A stretch of DNA of 64,000 nt from Hyphomicrobiales bacterium (GTDB lineage: Bacteria > Pseudomonadota > Alphaproteobacteria > Rhizobiales > Rhizobiaceae). The position numbers were made by a program, and so were the translations under genes. The stretch covers positions 62,001 to 126,000 of the forward strand of contig UCEU01000004.1 of the NCBI GenBank assembly GCA_900471485.1, given 5' to 3'. Below are positions 8,787 through 16,989 of the stretch, piece after piece. The notes under the pieces were generated by a model that worked only from the letters and a program-made list of their open reading frames with translations, was not told the DNA's origin and made no database searches. Positions within the stretch are counted from its first letter, which is position 1, and each line of letters opens with the position of its first letter.

Positions 8787-9737
8787 ATGATGCTAAGAGC
8801 AACGAAAGAGGAAGAGGACAACGTTCGCGGGTACTTCGAATGGCAAGCTTCCGAGCTTGAGATCACCTTCCTGCAGAAGGTTTACGTCGAGACAATCCTT
8901 GGTACGCCACACGCCGTTTGGGACATCCATACAACCAAGGACCGATGGTGGGTGATAACAAATCCGCATAACCTCTACTCCCAAGAGCAGTTTCCAAACA
9001 TGGATCTCTGCTTCACTTTCCACATGGGATTGCTCATCAGGACACCGAAGGAACGACCTCAAGATCAAGTTCCTGAAGCCATGCGCCTGCTCCCTTTCGG
9101 AACAACGTTCGCGAAACTCCGTGATGCCCATGACTCGCTTCCCAGTGCGATGCGGCTCTCTGATTTTCAGACAATTGGAGTTAGGTCTCGGGAAGTGATG
9201 CTGGACTTCATCGGCGCTGCCCAAGACTCTGTGCGATGGACCGCGGATCCTCCGAAACGAGAAAACTTCAGGGGTTGGATCGAGATCATTATCAACGACC
9301 TCTATCCAGGAAACACGAACAAGGAACGGCGCGGGTTACTGAAAGGTGCTGCAGAGTCAGCATGGACCTTTGCAAACTGGCTTGCGCACTCCAAGTCATC
9401 GACTTGGCGAGACGCCGAGCTGGCTCTCTCAATGATGGATTTTGCTGTCGGAAACATCAGCTCCATCATTCTCCACGAAATCCGTGGCGTTCCATCGGCC
9501 TGCCCCGAGTGCGGCTCGTCCCATCTACATCCGGAGGTCGGAGAATACGAAAACGATGCCGGCCGACTTTGGGAGCGACCGATATGTATGGGATGCGGGT
9601 GGCAAGGTCGGGCGATTCCTATTCTCAGCGCCCTTGAACTAAAGGATCTGGTCACCCGCCAAGGCGGGTATAGCTCTGACGAGCACTCTATCATGACACA
9701 GCCATTGAGATCCATGAGAAGGCCGGACGACATGTAA
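8787..9737 (+). CDS. Hypothetical protein with C-terminal zinc ribbon
   Basis: 316 aa, function not recognised. The N-terminal 230 residues look alpha-helical and soluble, with no signal peptide or TM segment. At about 237-275 a four-cysteine zinc ribbon is visible (CPEC...CMGC), followed by a short tail. GGAG precedes an ATG-ATG start. It stands alone, next to vapBC and a non-coding patch with a tRNA-like fragment, in DNA of lower GC than its surroundings, which suggests horizontally acquired cargo. A defence or nucleic-acid role is possible but only a guess from context. Confidence 0.7.
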   Translation: MMLRATKEEEDNVRGYFEWQASELEITFLQKVYVETILGTPHAVWDIHTTKDRWWVITNPHNLYSQEQFPNMDLCFTFHMGLLIRTPKERPQDQVPEAMRLLPFGTTFAKLRDAHDSLPSAMRLSDFQTIGVRSREVMLDFIGAAQDSVRWTADPPKRENFRGWIEIIINDLYPGNTNKERRGLLKGAAESAWTFANWLAHSKSSTWRDAELALSMMDFAVGNISSIILHEIRGVPSACPECGSSHLHPEVGEYENDAGRLWERPICMGCGWQGRAIPILSALELKDLVTRQGGYSSDEHSIMTQPLRSMRRPDDM

Positions 9738-10159
9738 GTCTCGAATACAGCATACCGGAATTAGTGGTCACCGGTGCGGCGTGAGCTGCCAATCTGCAAC
9801 GCCCTTATTTCTGTGATTCAGGCTTTTCCGCGTAGAGTCTCCTTCCGCCCCATATCAGCTGTTCCCGAGAGCAGGTAGCTGCCATTACAGGGCAATTCGG
9901 CGCGATCCTATAGGCGAGACGAGGTGGCCGGCGGTTCGAGTCCGTTCACGGCGTAAACGAATTTTACAAGTCTCCGTGCCATCAGGCCCCCGCCACCAAA
10001 TCTTTCCAAAAAACCGAGCAGACCATCGCTGGCGATTCAATTCCTCAAGGTTTCACCGGCGGTTCTCGCCGGAAAGGCATTCCTTCGTTGGGCAACACGC
10101 GTGAGCATCGCCCCCGAAGCGTCCCAAGCAAGACAACACGCGTGAGTTCCGGACACAAG
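9738..10159. other. Gene-free stretch with tRNA T-arm-like sequence
   Basis: 422 bp without a plausible gene. At 9930-9946 a T-arm-like element is seen: TTCGAGT loop flanked by a 5-bp stem (two G-U pairs), as at the 3' end of a tRNA, but no matching acceptor strand, D-arm or anticodon arm is found upstream. A GC hairpin (CCGGCG / CGCCGG, 10056-10072) may end transcription of the aldehyde dehydrogenase gene that enters from the right. A 13-bp direct repeat lies further right. Confidence 0.45.
10093..10146. repeat. 13-bp direct repeat CAACACGCGTGAG
   Basis: Two exact copies at 10093-10105 and 10134-10146, 41 bp apart start to start, each centred on the palindrome ACGCGT. Just downstream of the minus-strand ALDH gene. 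Could be a target-site remnant or a protein-binding repeat; no mobile gene lies between them. Confidence 0.6.
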
Positions 10160-11539
10160 TTAGTGCTGCGTGAAGACGATTATTTTCTCGGCCGTCATCT
10201 CACGCGCGGTATATGGAATGCCGCCGACCCCATAGCCTGACGTTCGCCGGCCGGCGAACGGCATCCAGTCGGTCCGAAACGCGCTGTGGTCATTGATCAT
10301 GACCGTTGAGGCGTCCAAGCGCTCGGCCGCCTTGAGTGCGACCGCGAGATCGCGCGTGAAGATGCTGCTCTGAAATGAGACCGGCAGCGAGTTTGCCTCG
10401 TGAATGGCCTCATCGAGGGTGGAAAATGAAAAGATGCAGGTGACCGGGCCGAACACCTCCTCGCGCGATACCTTCGCGTTTTTCGGCGGCTCCACGAGAA
10501 CAGCAGGCGCTAACGTGGTGTCGCTGAGGCGTTCGCCTCCGATAAGCCGCGCACCTCCCGAGGCTGCTTGCGCGACCCAGTCTGCGACCCGATCGACTTC
10601 TGTGGGCGTAATGAGCGGGCCGACTTCGGTCTGGGCAAGCAGAGGATCGCCTACACGCAGTTGCTCGACGCGCGCGGCAAACCGTTCGACGAAGGCGTCC
10701 TTGAGCGTATCGTGGATGTAGATGCGTTGAACGGAAACGCAAACCTGACCGGCGTGATAGTAGCCGCCCTTCGCGAGCGGCTCGATGATTGCGTCGATAT
10801 CGGCAGTCTGGTCGATGATGACAGGGGCCACGCCGCCATGCTCGAGCGCGCATCGGGTTCCCGGCGCCAGATTGGCGCGCAGATGCCAACCCACCGCGGC
10901 CGAGCCGATGAAGCTCAGGAAGGCAATCCGCGGATCGCTTGCAAAGGCGCTCGACAGATCTCGGCTCTCGGGAAGCAGGGTCTGGACCCAACCTTCGGGC
11001 ATTCCTGCTTCATGGACGAGCCTGACTAGCTCCAGGCAGCTAAGCGGTGTCGCGGCGGCAGGCTTGACGATGACAGGGCAGCCCGTGGCGATCGCCGGCG
11101 CGATCTGGTGCACAATGAGATTGAGAGGATGGTTGAATGCCGAGATCGCGGCAACCACGCCGATCGGTTCCAGGATCGTCCAGGCGCGGCGGCCCACGCT
11201 GGCCGGGGTGAGGCCCATCGGTATCTCGGTGCTGCCTCTGTTGCGAAGCAGTTCGGCGGCGTTTTGAATTCCATCGATCGCGCGATCGGTTTCGACCAAG
11301 GCGTCGGTGTAGGGCTTGCCGCCTTCTCGTGCGATGCGGATCGCGAAGGTGTCCCGTTGCTGCAAAAGCAGATCGGCAAGGCGGAGGAGAATTGCCCGAC
11401 GCTGGTGCGGCTGCAGCCAGCCGCGCCGGTCTTCGAAGCGTTTGCGGGCGACGGTCAGCTTGCGTTCGAGCGCTGTGGCGTCGTCCGTCGGAAGATCGGC
11501 GATATGGTCTCGGTCATAGGCTTGCACGACTTCGAGCAT
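10160..11539 (-). CDS. NAD(P)-dependent aldehyde dehydrogenase
   Basis: ALDH superfamily enzyme of 459 aa oxidising an aldehyde to its acid. Visible: oxyanion Asn136 in FNHPLN, general base Glu233 in ALEHGG (usually ELGG), and nucleophile Cys267 in GQVCVSVQR. The GQVC-type active site resembles the lactaldehyde/phosphonoacetaldehyde-dehydrogenase-like branch. Start 11539 was taken because GGAGGG lies just upstream; an ATG four codons earlier (11551) would place the start on the ribosome site. Last gene of a five-gene operon with ADH, DJ-1 and ABM genes, so it probably finishes oxidation of a reactive aldehyde. Substrate unknown. Confidence 0.88.
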   Translation of the reverse strand: MLEVVQAYDRDHIADLPTDDATALERKLTVARKRFEDRRGWLQPHQRRAILLRLADLLLQQRDTFAIRIAREGGKPYTDALVETDRAIDGIQNAAELLRNRGSTEIPMGLTPASVGRRAWTILEPIGVVAAISAFNHPLNLIVHQIAPAIATGCPVIVKPAAATPLSCLELVRLVHEAGMPEGWVQTLLPESRDLSSAFASDPRIAFLSFIGSAAVGWHLRANLAPGTRCALEHGGVAPVIIDQTADIDAIIEPLAKGGYYHAGQVCVSVQRIYIHDTLKDAFVERFAARVEQLRVGDPLLAQTEVGPLITPTEVDRVADWVAQAASGGARLIGGERLSDTTLAPAVLVEPPKNAKVSREEVFGPVTCIFSFSTLDEAIHEANSLPVSFQSSIFTRDLAVALKAAERLDASTVMINDHSAFRTDWMPFAGRRTSGYGVGGIPYTAREMTAEKIIVFTQH

Positions 11540-11556
11540 GACACCCTCCATTGCAG

Positions 11557-11859
11557 CTATTCGCCAAGCGCGACAGCTTCCAGCACGAGCGCCGAGCGAT
11601 CCGCCAACGCCGGAACGCGGGCGAGATAGTTCTGATAGTGCGGTGTCTGGCGATGGGCTTCGACCGCCTCGGCGTCACGATAGAGCTCGTCGAGCACGTA
11701 GCGCGTGGGCATTGAAGTGTCTCGCCAGATGTCCCAGCGCAAATTGCCCGGTTCTGCCCGGCAATGCGGGATCATGCCGATCAGAAGTTCGCGCAGTTCA
11801 TCCGCCTTGCCGGGATGCGCGGTCAGGCTGGCGGTGATTTTCACGGATGATTGCGGCAT
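11557..11859 (-). CDS. ABM-domain protein (putative quinol monooxygenase, YgiN-like)
   Basis: Small dimeric alpha/beta-barrel protein of 100 aa. The family pattern is clear: SVKITASLTAHPGKADELR at the start, EPGNLRWDIWRD in the middle, DEL then HRQTPHYQNY near residues 65-80. Some members oxidise quinols without cofactors, others bind heme or small ligands. A paralogue with the same motifs lies at 16675-16980 in the divergent unit. It sits 17 bp from ALDH and 28 bp from the DJ-1 gene, so it is co-transcribed with them. Confidence 0.85.
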   Translation of the reverse strand: MPQSSVKITASLTAHPGKADELRELLIGMIPHCRAEPGNLRWDIWRDTSMPTRYVLDELYRDAEAVEAHRQTPHYQNYLARVPALADRSALVLEAVALGE

Positions 11860-11887
11860 GATGGTTCTCCCGTTTGACGTTGCCGCC

Positions 11888-12571
11888 TCAGGCCAAAGAG
11901 GCGCGGTCTCGAAGGGCCGCGAGCAGTTTCCTCCCGAGTTCTCCTGCCGAAGCGGGATTCTGGCCCGTGATCAAACGGCCGTCGACGACGACATGCTCCT
12001 GCCAATTGGCAACCGACGAATAGTCCGCGCCCTCGGCTCTGAGCGCATCTTCGAGTTCGTAGGGCACGTCCTCGCGGGCGTAGTCATATTCTTCTTTCGT
12101 GGAGAAGCCCGTGAGCTTCTTGCCATGGACGAACGGTTTGCCGTCTCCGACGTCCACGCCGAGCAGCGCGCAGGGTCCGTGGCACACGGCGGTCACCAGC
12201 TTGTCCGTCGTCCAGGCGCGCGCGACCGCGTGCTGCACCTGCGCATTGCGCTGTATGTCGACCATCGGCCCCAGGCCGCCGGGCACAAGGATGGCATCGT
12301 AGTCGGCCGCGTCCACCTCGCTGAGTTTACGGCTGCGGTTTAGCCGCCGAAACGCCTTGCTCTGGAAGAACGCCTTCTGGGCGGGGTCCTTTTCGTCATA
12401 GGCGTCATAGGGCGTCCACCCGCCGGCGGGCGAGGCGAATTCCACCGCGATGCCGGCGGTGTCGAGGACATCGAACGGGTGGGCGACTTCCGCAAAGAAG
12501 AAACCCGTTTTCCGGTTATGCGGTCCGATCACGGCTGCGTTGGTGACGATGAACAGGACATGCTGGGTCAT
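11888..12571 (-). CDS. DJ-1/PfpI family protein (Hsp31/glyoxalase III-like)
   Basis: Class I glutamine-amidotransferase-like fold, 227 aa. The nucleophile elbow AVCHGP gives Cys130-His131, with Glu28 (FFFAEV) in the place of the conserved acid, the set used by glutathione-independent glyoxalase III/Hsp31 proteins. It has the longer Hsp31-type N-terminal region (HPFDVL, FASPAGG). In an operon with ADH and ALDH it would fit methylglyoxal or other reactive-aldehyde detoxification. Fold certain; substrate inferred. Confidence 0.86.
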   Translation of the reverse strand: MTQHVLFIVTNAAVIGPHNRKTGFFFAEVAHPFDVLDTAGIAVEFASPAGGWTPYDAYDEKDPAQKAFFQSKAFRRLNRSRKLSEVDAADYDAILVPGGLGPMVDIQRNAQVQHAVARAWTTDKLVTAVCHGPCALLGVDVGDGKPFVHGKKLTGFSTKEEYDYAREDVPYELEDALRAEGADYSSVANWQEHVVVDGRLITGQNPASAGELGRKLLAALRDRASLA

Positions 12572-12625
12572 GATTGTCTCCTAGACATATGGTTCGATTT
12601 GGTGTGGTTTTCGCAGGCCCTGCCG

Positions 12626-13681
12626 TCAGAACGTGACCACTGCGCGCCCGACGATCTTGTTGTCCCGCATGAGATCGATGTATTCGTTGATATCCTTGAA
12701 CGAGATCGTCTTGATCGTGTGCTGGATCTTGCCCGCGGCGGCCAGCGCCATGACCTCGATGAGATCGGCGTTGTTTCCCCAGAACGAGCCGTGAAAGGTC
12801 TGCTCACCGGAGACGCGCGGAAACAGCGGAATGTTGATCCGGTCGCCGATGAAGCCGACGTCGGCGTAGTGCCCGCTGATCGCCAGGCGTGAGAAGGCAA
12901 GCTGCATCATCTCTGTTGCGCCGGCGCAGTCTATGATCGCGTCGAACTTGTCCTGGCCGGTCGCCTTCTTGAGCTCCTTTCCGACATCTTCCGACGACTT
13001 GCCCTCGATGGCGATGACGTGGTCGGCGCCGTATTTCCTGGCGACCTGAAGCTTCTCTTCGTTCCGGGCGACGGCAACGACCGGGCCGCCCGCGCCCAGC
13101 AGCTTGGCATATTGGACGGCATAGGTGCCAAGACCGCCGATCCCGAACACGCCGATGACTTTATCGGGTCCCAGGCCACCGGCATCGCGGATCTTCTTCA
13201 GCCCGCGATAAGGGGTCAGTCCGGCATCGGTCAGCGGGGCCAGCTGCTCGAACTTGAGGTGCTTGGCGACCTTGATGGCATAGCGGGCCGGCACCGGGAT
13301 GTATTCGGCAAAGCCACCATAGGTACCGAAGCCCGGCCAGCGGACGTTGGGGCAGATGTGCGTATTGCCGACCTGGCAATGCTTGCAGACGCCGTCGCCC
13401 CATCCGGGCGAGACGACGACATGGTCGCCTTCCTGAAGGCCCGAGGCCTTGGCCACGACGCCGCTGATCTTCTCGACCGTTCCGGTGATCTCATGGCCGG
13501 GAATGACGGGGGGCGGGATATCGCCATAGCCCTGGAAGAACCCATCGATGAGCAGCACGTCGGAGCGGCACATGCCGCAGGCGGCGACCTTCACGAGCAC
13601 CTCGTCGGGCTGAATGTCGGGAACCTTGATGTCCTCGAGGACGAGGGGCTTGTTGTATTCGAGAATGCGCGCGGCCTTCAT
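12626..13681 (-). CDS. Zinc-dependent alcohol dehydrogenase (MDR family)
   Basis: Medium-chain dehydrogenase of 351 aa. Catalytic zinc ligands C38, H63 and E64 (GMCRSD, PGHE) and the NAD(P) motif GIGGLG (180-185) are intact. The structural zinc loop has only three cysteines, C99, C102 and C110; the usual first Cys is replaced by Asp96, which may still bind metal. AAGGAGA precedes the ATG. It oxidises an alcohol or reduces an aldehyde in series with the ALDH of the same operon. Confidence 0.9.
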   Translation of the reverse strand: MKAARILEYNKPLVLEDIKVPDIQPDEVLVKVAACGMCRSDVLLIDGFFQGYGDIPPPVIPGHEITGTVEKISGVVAKASGLQEGDHVVVSPGWGDGVCKHCQVGNTHICPNVRWPGFGTYGGFAEYIPVPARYAIKVAKHLKFEQLAPLTDAGLTPYRGLKKIRDAGGLGPDKVIGVFGIGGLGTYAVQYAKLLGAGGPVVAVARNEEKLQVARKYGADHVIAIEGKSSEDVGKELKKATGQDKFDAIIDCAGATEMMQLAFSRLAISGHYADVGFIGDRINIPLFPRVSGEQTFHGSFWGNNADLIEVMALAAAGKIQHTIKTISFKDINEYIDLMRDNKIVGRAVVTF

Positions 13682-13696
13682 AACGGGTCTCCTTCA

Positions 13697-14125
13697 TCAT
13701 GTTGGATTTGTCATGATCGCGGCGGCCGCCGCCTCGGCGACCGCGATGTCCTGCTCGACGGAACCGGCGCTTGCGCCCACCGCACCGACGATCTGATCGC
13801 CAATCGTCACAGGCAAACCGCCACCGAAAATCACGACACGGCCATCGTTGCTCTGCTCGATCCCGAACAGCGGTGCGCCGGGCTGTGCCAATTCAGCGAG
13901 ATATTCGGTCGTCTTGTTGAACATCCGGGCCGTCTTTGCCTTGCCGATGGCAAGATCGATGCTGCCTTCGAGCGCGCCGTCCTGGCGCGCGAAGGCGATC
14001 AGCGCGCCACCCGCATCGACCACGGCGATGTTGTAGGCAATACCAAGTTTGGCCGCCTTGGCCTCAGCCGCCTGGAGCATCTGCTTGGCGTCCGATAAAG
14101 TCAGTGTGCTCAGCGCGCGAGGCAT
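13697..14125 (-). CDS. GlcG/HbpS family heme-binding-like protein
   Basis: 142-aa protein of the HbpS/GlcG/PduO-C fold: LTLSDAKQMLQAAEAKA, AVVDAGGALIAFARQDGA, KTARMF, GGGLPV and VGAVGASAG. Members bind heme or corrinoid, or accompany oxidoreductase operons with unknown role. ATG 14125 has an AGGAGG 5 bp upstream; a longer frame to 14191 adds unrelated residues. First gene of the five-gene minus operon, so its 5' side carries the promoter. Confidence 0.85.
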   Translation of the reverse strand: MPRALSTLTLSDAKQMLQAAEAKAAKLGIAYNIAVVDAGGALIAFARQDGALEGSIDLAIGKAKTARMFNKTTEYLAELAQPGAPLFGIEQSNDGRVVIFGGGLPVTIGDQIVGAVGASAGSVEQDIAVAEAAAAAIMTNPT

Positions 14126-14522
14126 GGTTCCTCCTCGATCCGATGATCTCTCGAACCGTCTGGTCCAGGCGCAAGCAGGCATGGCCGACACAGACCACCG
14201 AAAGCTCGAACCTGCTGATGCTGTCGGGCCGTCACCTACGGGATTTTGTTATCCGCCGGCCCACCACCTTGATATCACCGCCTAGGGAAGGTCGTCGGTT
14301 AAAAAAGGTGAATCTTCGATCTCAGAGATGGAGGCCGTCGCATCCAGGAGGGGACATTGGGAGACAGCGCATTTCTCATCCGATCGGCCACCTTCCAATC
14401 GGTTCCTCCGATGTTACGAGTGTGGTCAACCGTACATGCGTTGCTGACAGAGACAGGTTGCGCATACGGTTTTGCGCCGCAGGCGGTTGCCGGGCGATGG
14501 GTGTCGACGAAGGAAGTCTTTG
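14126..14522. promoter_or_regulatory. Divergent regulatory region between the GlcG-type and MFS genes
   Basis: 397 bp separating two divergent units. No tight promoter could be assigned. A sequence AGGAGGGGACATTG near 14350 looks like a ribosome site with a TTG start, but the frame it opens runs into the MFS gene out of phase and has no recognisable domain. Most likely holds promoters for both directions and possibly a site for the regulator encoded at 16990. Confidence 0.45.
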
Positions 14523-15746
14523 ATGAAGGGAACGGACTTCTCCGAGTTCAGGAACGGCTGGCGGATCGTTCTGGCCAGCCTGTTTGGAACGGCTTTTGGC
14601 TTGCCTGCGATCGTGTTTTATACGATCGGCGTTTTCGCGCCGATCTTCGCGCGGGAATTCGGCTGGTCGTTTACGACGATTTTTGGCGGCCTGTCGCTGT
14701 TGGCCGCTTCGGTGCTGGCTGTCGGGCCATTTGTCGCGATGTTGATCGACAGGTTCGGAGCGCGGCTGGTGGCGTCGACCTCACTGTCGTGCCTGGGCCT
14801 GAGCTATATGACGCTTGCGGCGTCGAGCGGCTCTATCGTCCAGTATTATCTTTCCTGGCTGGGGATCGCGATCTTCGGGCTGGGGGCGACGCCGGTGGTC
14901 TTCACGCGGGTGATCAACGGCGTGTTCGAGGAGCGCCGGGGGCTTGCCCTTGGCATCGCGCTGTCAGGCGCGGGGCTGTTTGCCTTCGTGGTGAAGCCGC
15001 TGGCGCAATTCTTGATCGAGACGGGCGGCTGGCGTGTCGCGATCCTCATTGTGGGCGCCATGCCGATCGTCATAGCATGTCCGTTGGTGCTTTGGGGCTT
15101 TGCCGGATTGCGCAGCGGGAATGTCGACGCGACGCTGGCACCGAGGATTGCGCTGGAAGGCATGACCGCGCGCGAGGCCTTCCGCTCACGCTCGTTCTGG
15201 CTTCTGGCCATCGTCTTCATCCCGATGTCGCTTGCCGTCGCGGCGCCGCTTCCCAACATCGAAAACATCCTTCGTTCGCTGCGTCTGTCGCCGACCGAAG
15301 TCGTCCAGCTCGCCTCGCTCGTCGGCATAGCGGCCGTCGCCGGTCGGCTGCTGGGTGGCGTTCTGGTCGACCGGTTCTGGGCGCCTGCGGTTGGTGCTGT
15401 CATATTGACGCTCGGCGCGGTCGCTTGCTTCACCCTGTCGCTGGATGAGGTGAGCTTCGCCACGGCTTGCATCGCCATTCTATTGCTTGGCCTGGTATCC
15501 GGGATCGAATTCGATCTGATGGCCTATCTGGTCTCGCGCTATCTCGGGATGCGGAGCTACGCCACGACATATGCAACATTATACGGGATCTTCGTGGTCG
15601 GTGCCTTCGTGGGGCCCAGCCTGTTTGGCTACGCGTTCGACAGCACCGGCACCTATTCGGGCATCCTGAAAGCCTGCGCTTTGCTGCTCATCGGCGGCGC
15701 GACCGTGGTGCTTTTCCTGGGACCTTATCCGAACCGGAAAGCCTAG
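14523..15746 (+). CDS. MFS transporter
   Basis: Major facilitator superfamily permease, 407 aa, about 12 TM helices. The TM2-3 loop (IDRFGARLV) and the repeat in the second half (LLGGVLVDRFWA) carry the MFS signature. The start follows AAGGAAG; 17 residues of an upstream extension are arginine-rich and discarded. Closest in style to monocarboxylate/oxalate:formate-type transporters. It diverges from the aldehyde operon and leads a hydrolase and a second ABM gene, so export or import of a small organic acid or toxic compound is plausible. Confidence 0.87.
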   Translation: MKGTDFSEFRNGWRIVLASLFGTAFGLPAIVFYTIGVFAPIFAREFGWSFTTIFGGLSLLAASVLAVGPFVAMLIDRFGARLVASTSLSCLGLSYMTLAASSGSIVQYYLSWLGIAIFGLGATPVVFTRVINGVFEERRGLALGIALSGAGLFAFVVKPLAQFLIETGGWRVAILIVGAMPIVIACPLVLWGFAGLRSGNVDATLAPRIALEGMTAREAFRSRSFWLLAIVFIPMSLAVAAPLPNIENILRSLRLSPTEVVQLASLVGIAAVAGRLLGGVLVDRFWAPAVGAVILTLGAVACFTLSLDEVSFATACIAILLLGLVSGIEFDLMAYLVSRYLGMRSYATTYATLYGIFVVGAFVGPSLFGYAFDSTGTYSGILKACALLLIGGATVVLFLGPYPNRKA

Positions 15747-15912
15747 CCATTCGCATAGCATCAGCGGGCCGATCCCGGTGGCTGTGTGACCGCCTTCTAT
15801 TTTTACGTCTTTTAACCAGCCGAGCCGCAACCCTCGCGATATCATCTCCGCAGTTTCCAGGACGGCCGGCATCGGTGCGCCGCCCATCGCGAGACATCAG
15901 GAGTTCGACACG

Positions 15913-16662
15913 ATGAAACCCTCAATCTGGATATTGTTCGCGGCCATGACTGCTTTTGCTCCAGCGGCCTCTGTCGCCGCCGAAAAACCCGTCTCGATCG
16001 TTCTCGTGCACGGCGCGTTCGTCGATGGCTCCGGCTGGCAGGCGGTGTTCGACACCCTCAGCAAGGACGGATACGAGGTGCTGGTGGTCCAGAATCCGAC
16101 GATCAGTCTCAGCGGCGATGTCGCGGCCACGGAGCGCGTGATCGCCAAGGCGAAACATCCGGTGGTCCTCGTTGGACATTCCTATGGTGGGATGGTCATC
16201 ACCGAGGCTGGCGATAACCCGAAGGTGCGCAGTCTGGTCTATGTCGCGGCGTTCGCGCCCGACGCAGGCGAGTCGGTGGCGTCGCTCGCGGAACAGCCGG
16301 TTCCGGCCGGAGAGTCAGGGGCGCCGCTATTGCCGCCCAGTGATGGCTACCTGCTCGTGGATCCGTTGAAATTCCCGACTGCATTTGCCGCCGATGTCGA
16401 CGCCTCGATTACGGGCTTCATGGCCGCAGCCCAGGTGCCCTGGGGGCTGGAGGCTGTGAAGACGCCGATCAGCAAGGTGGCGTGGAAGGCCAAGCCCTCG
16501 TATTTCATGGTCACCACGAAAGACATGATGATCCCTCCAACCTTCCAGCGGGCGTTCGCCAAGCGGGCAGGCAGCGTGACCACCGAGATCGACAGCAGCC
16601 ATGCCGTGATGCTTTCGCACCCCAAACAGGTCGCAGCCTTCATCGAAACTGCGGACAAATAG
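15913..16662 (+). CDS. Secreted alpha/beta hydrolase
   Basis: 249 aa with a signal peptide (cleavage near SVAA-EKP, residue 23) and an alpha/beta-hydrolase fold: oxyanion HGAFVDGS (33-40), nucleophile elbow GHSYGG with Ser90, catalytic His in DSSHAVM near residue 230. The sequence style matches short esterases (EstC/hydroxynitrile-lyase-like, ~230 aa core). AGGAG precedes the ATG. Periplasmic location is inferred from the signal. Substrate unknown. Confidence 0.85.
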   Translation: MKPSIWILFAAMTAFAPAASVAAEKPVSIVLVHGAFVDGSGWQAVFDTLSKDGYEVLVVQNPTISLSGDVAATERVIAKAKHPVVLVGHSYGGMVITEAGDNPKVRSLVYVAAFAPDAGESVASLAEQPVPAGESGAPLLPPSDGYLLVDPLKFPTAFAADVDASITGFMAAAQVPWGLEAVKTPISKVAWKAKPSYFMVTTKDMMIPPTFQRAFAKRAGSVTTEIDSSHAVMLSHPKQVAAFIETADK

Positions 16663-16674
16663 CGGAGCCGGATC

Positions 16675-16980
16675 ATGCCCTACGTCAAGATCATGGCCAC
16701 CCTGCTTGCCAGGCCGGGCAAAGCCGAAGAGCTCGAGGCGCTGCTCTTTTCCATGGCGCCCGACTGCAGGATGGAGCCGGGCAACCTGAGATGGGATGTC
16801 TGGCGGGATCAGGCGAAAGCCGACCGCTATGTTCTGGATGAACTCTATATCGACAACACCGCGGTGGCAGCGCACCGGGAGACGCCGCACTTCAAGCATT
16901 ACCTCGCCAGCATCCATGATCTCGCCGAGCGGAACGCCTTTGTCCTCGATCCTGTTCTGGTCGCGAACAAGAATGGTTAG
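16675..16980 (+). CDS. ABM-domain protein (putative quinol monooxygenase), paralogue of 11557-11859
   Basis: 101 aa with the same blocks as the gene at 11557 (KIMATLLARPGKAEEL, EPGNLRWDVWRD, HRETPHFKHYLA), so the two are clear paralogues on opposite strands. It follows the hydrolase by 12 bp with GGAG upstream. The pairing across a divergent promoter suggests both units answer the same signal. Confidence 0.85.
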   Translation: MPYVKIMATLLARPGKAEELEALLFSMAPDCRMEPGNLRWDVWRDQAKADRYVLDELYIDNTAVAAHRETPHFKHYLASIHDLAERNAFVLDPVLVANKNG

Positions 16981-16989
16981 GGTCAAAGC

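Noticed and set aside
9890..9980. A complete tRNA gene
   Set aside because: Only the T-arm is present; no acceptor complement, D-arm or anticodon arm can be folded upstream.
14357..15448. A 363-codon frame starting at TTG after AGGAGGGG
   Set aside because: Despite the good ribosome-site-like sequence it runs out of phase through the MFS gene and becomes Arg/Gly-rich nonsense.
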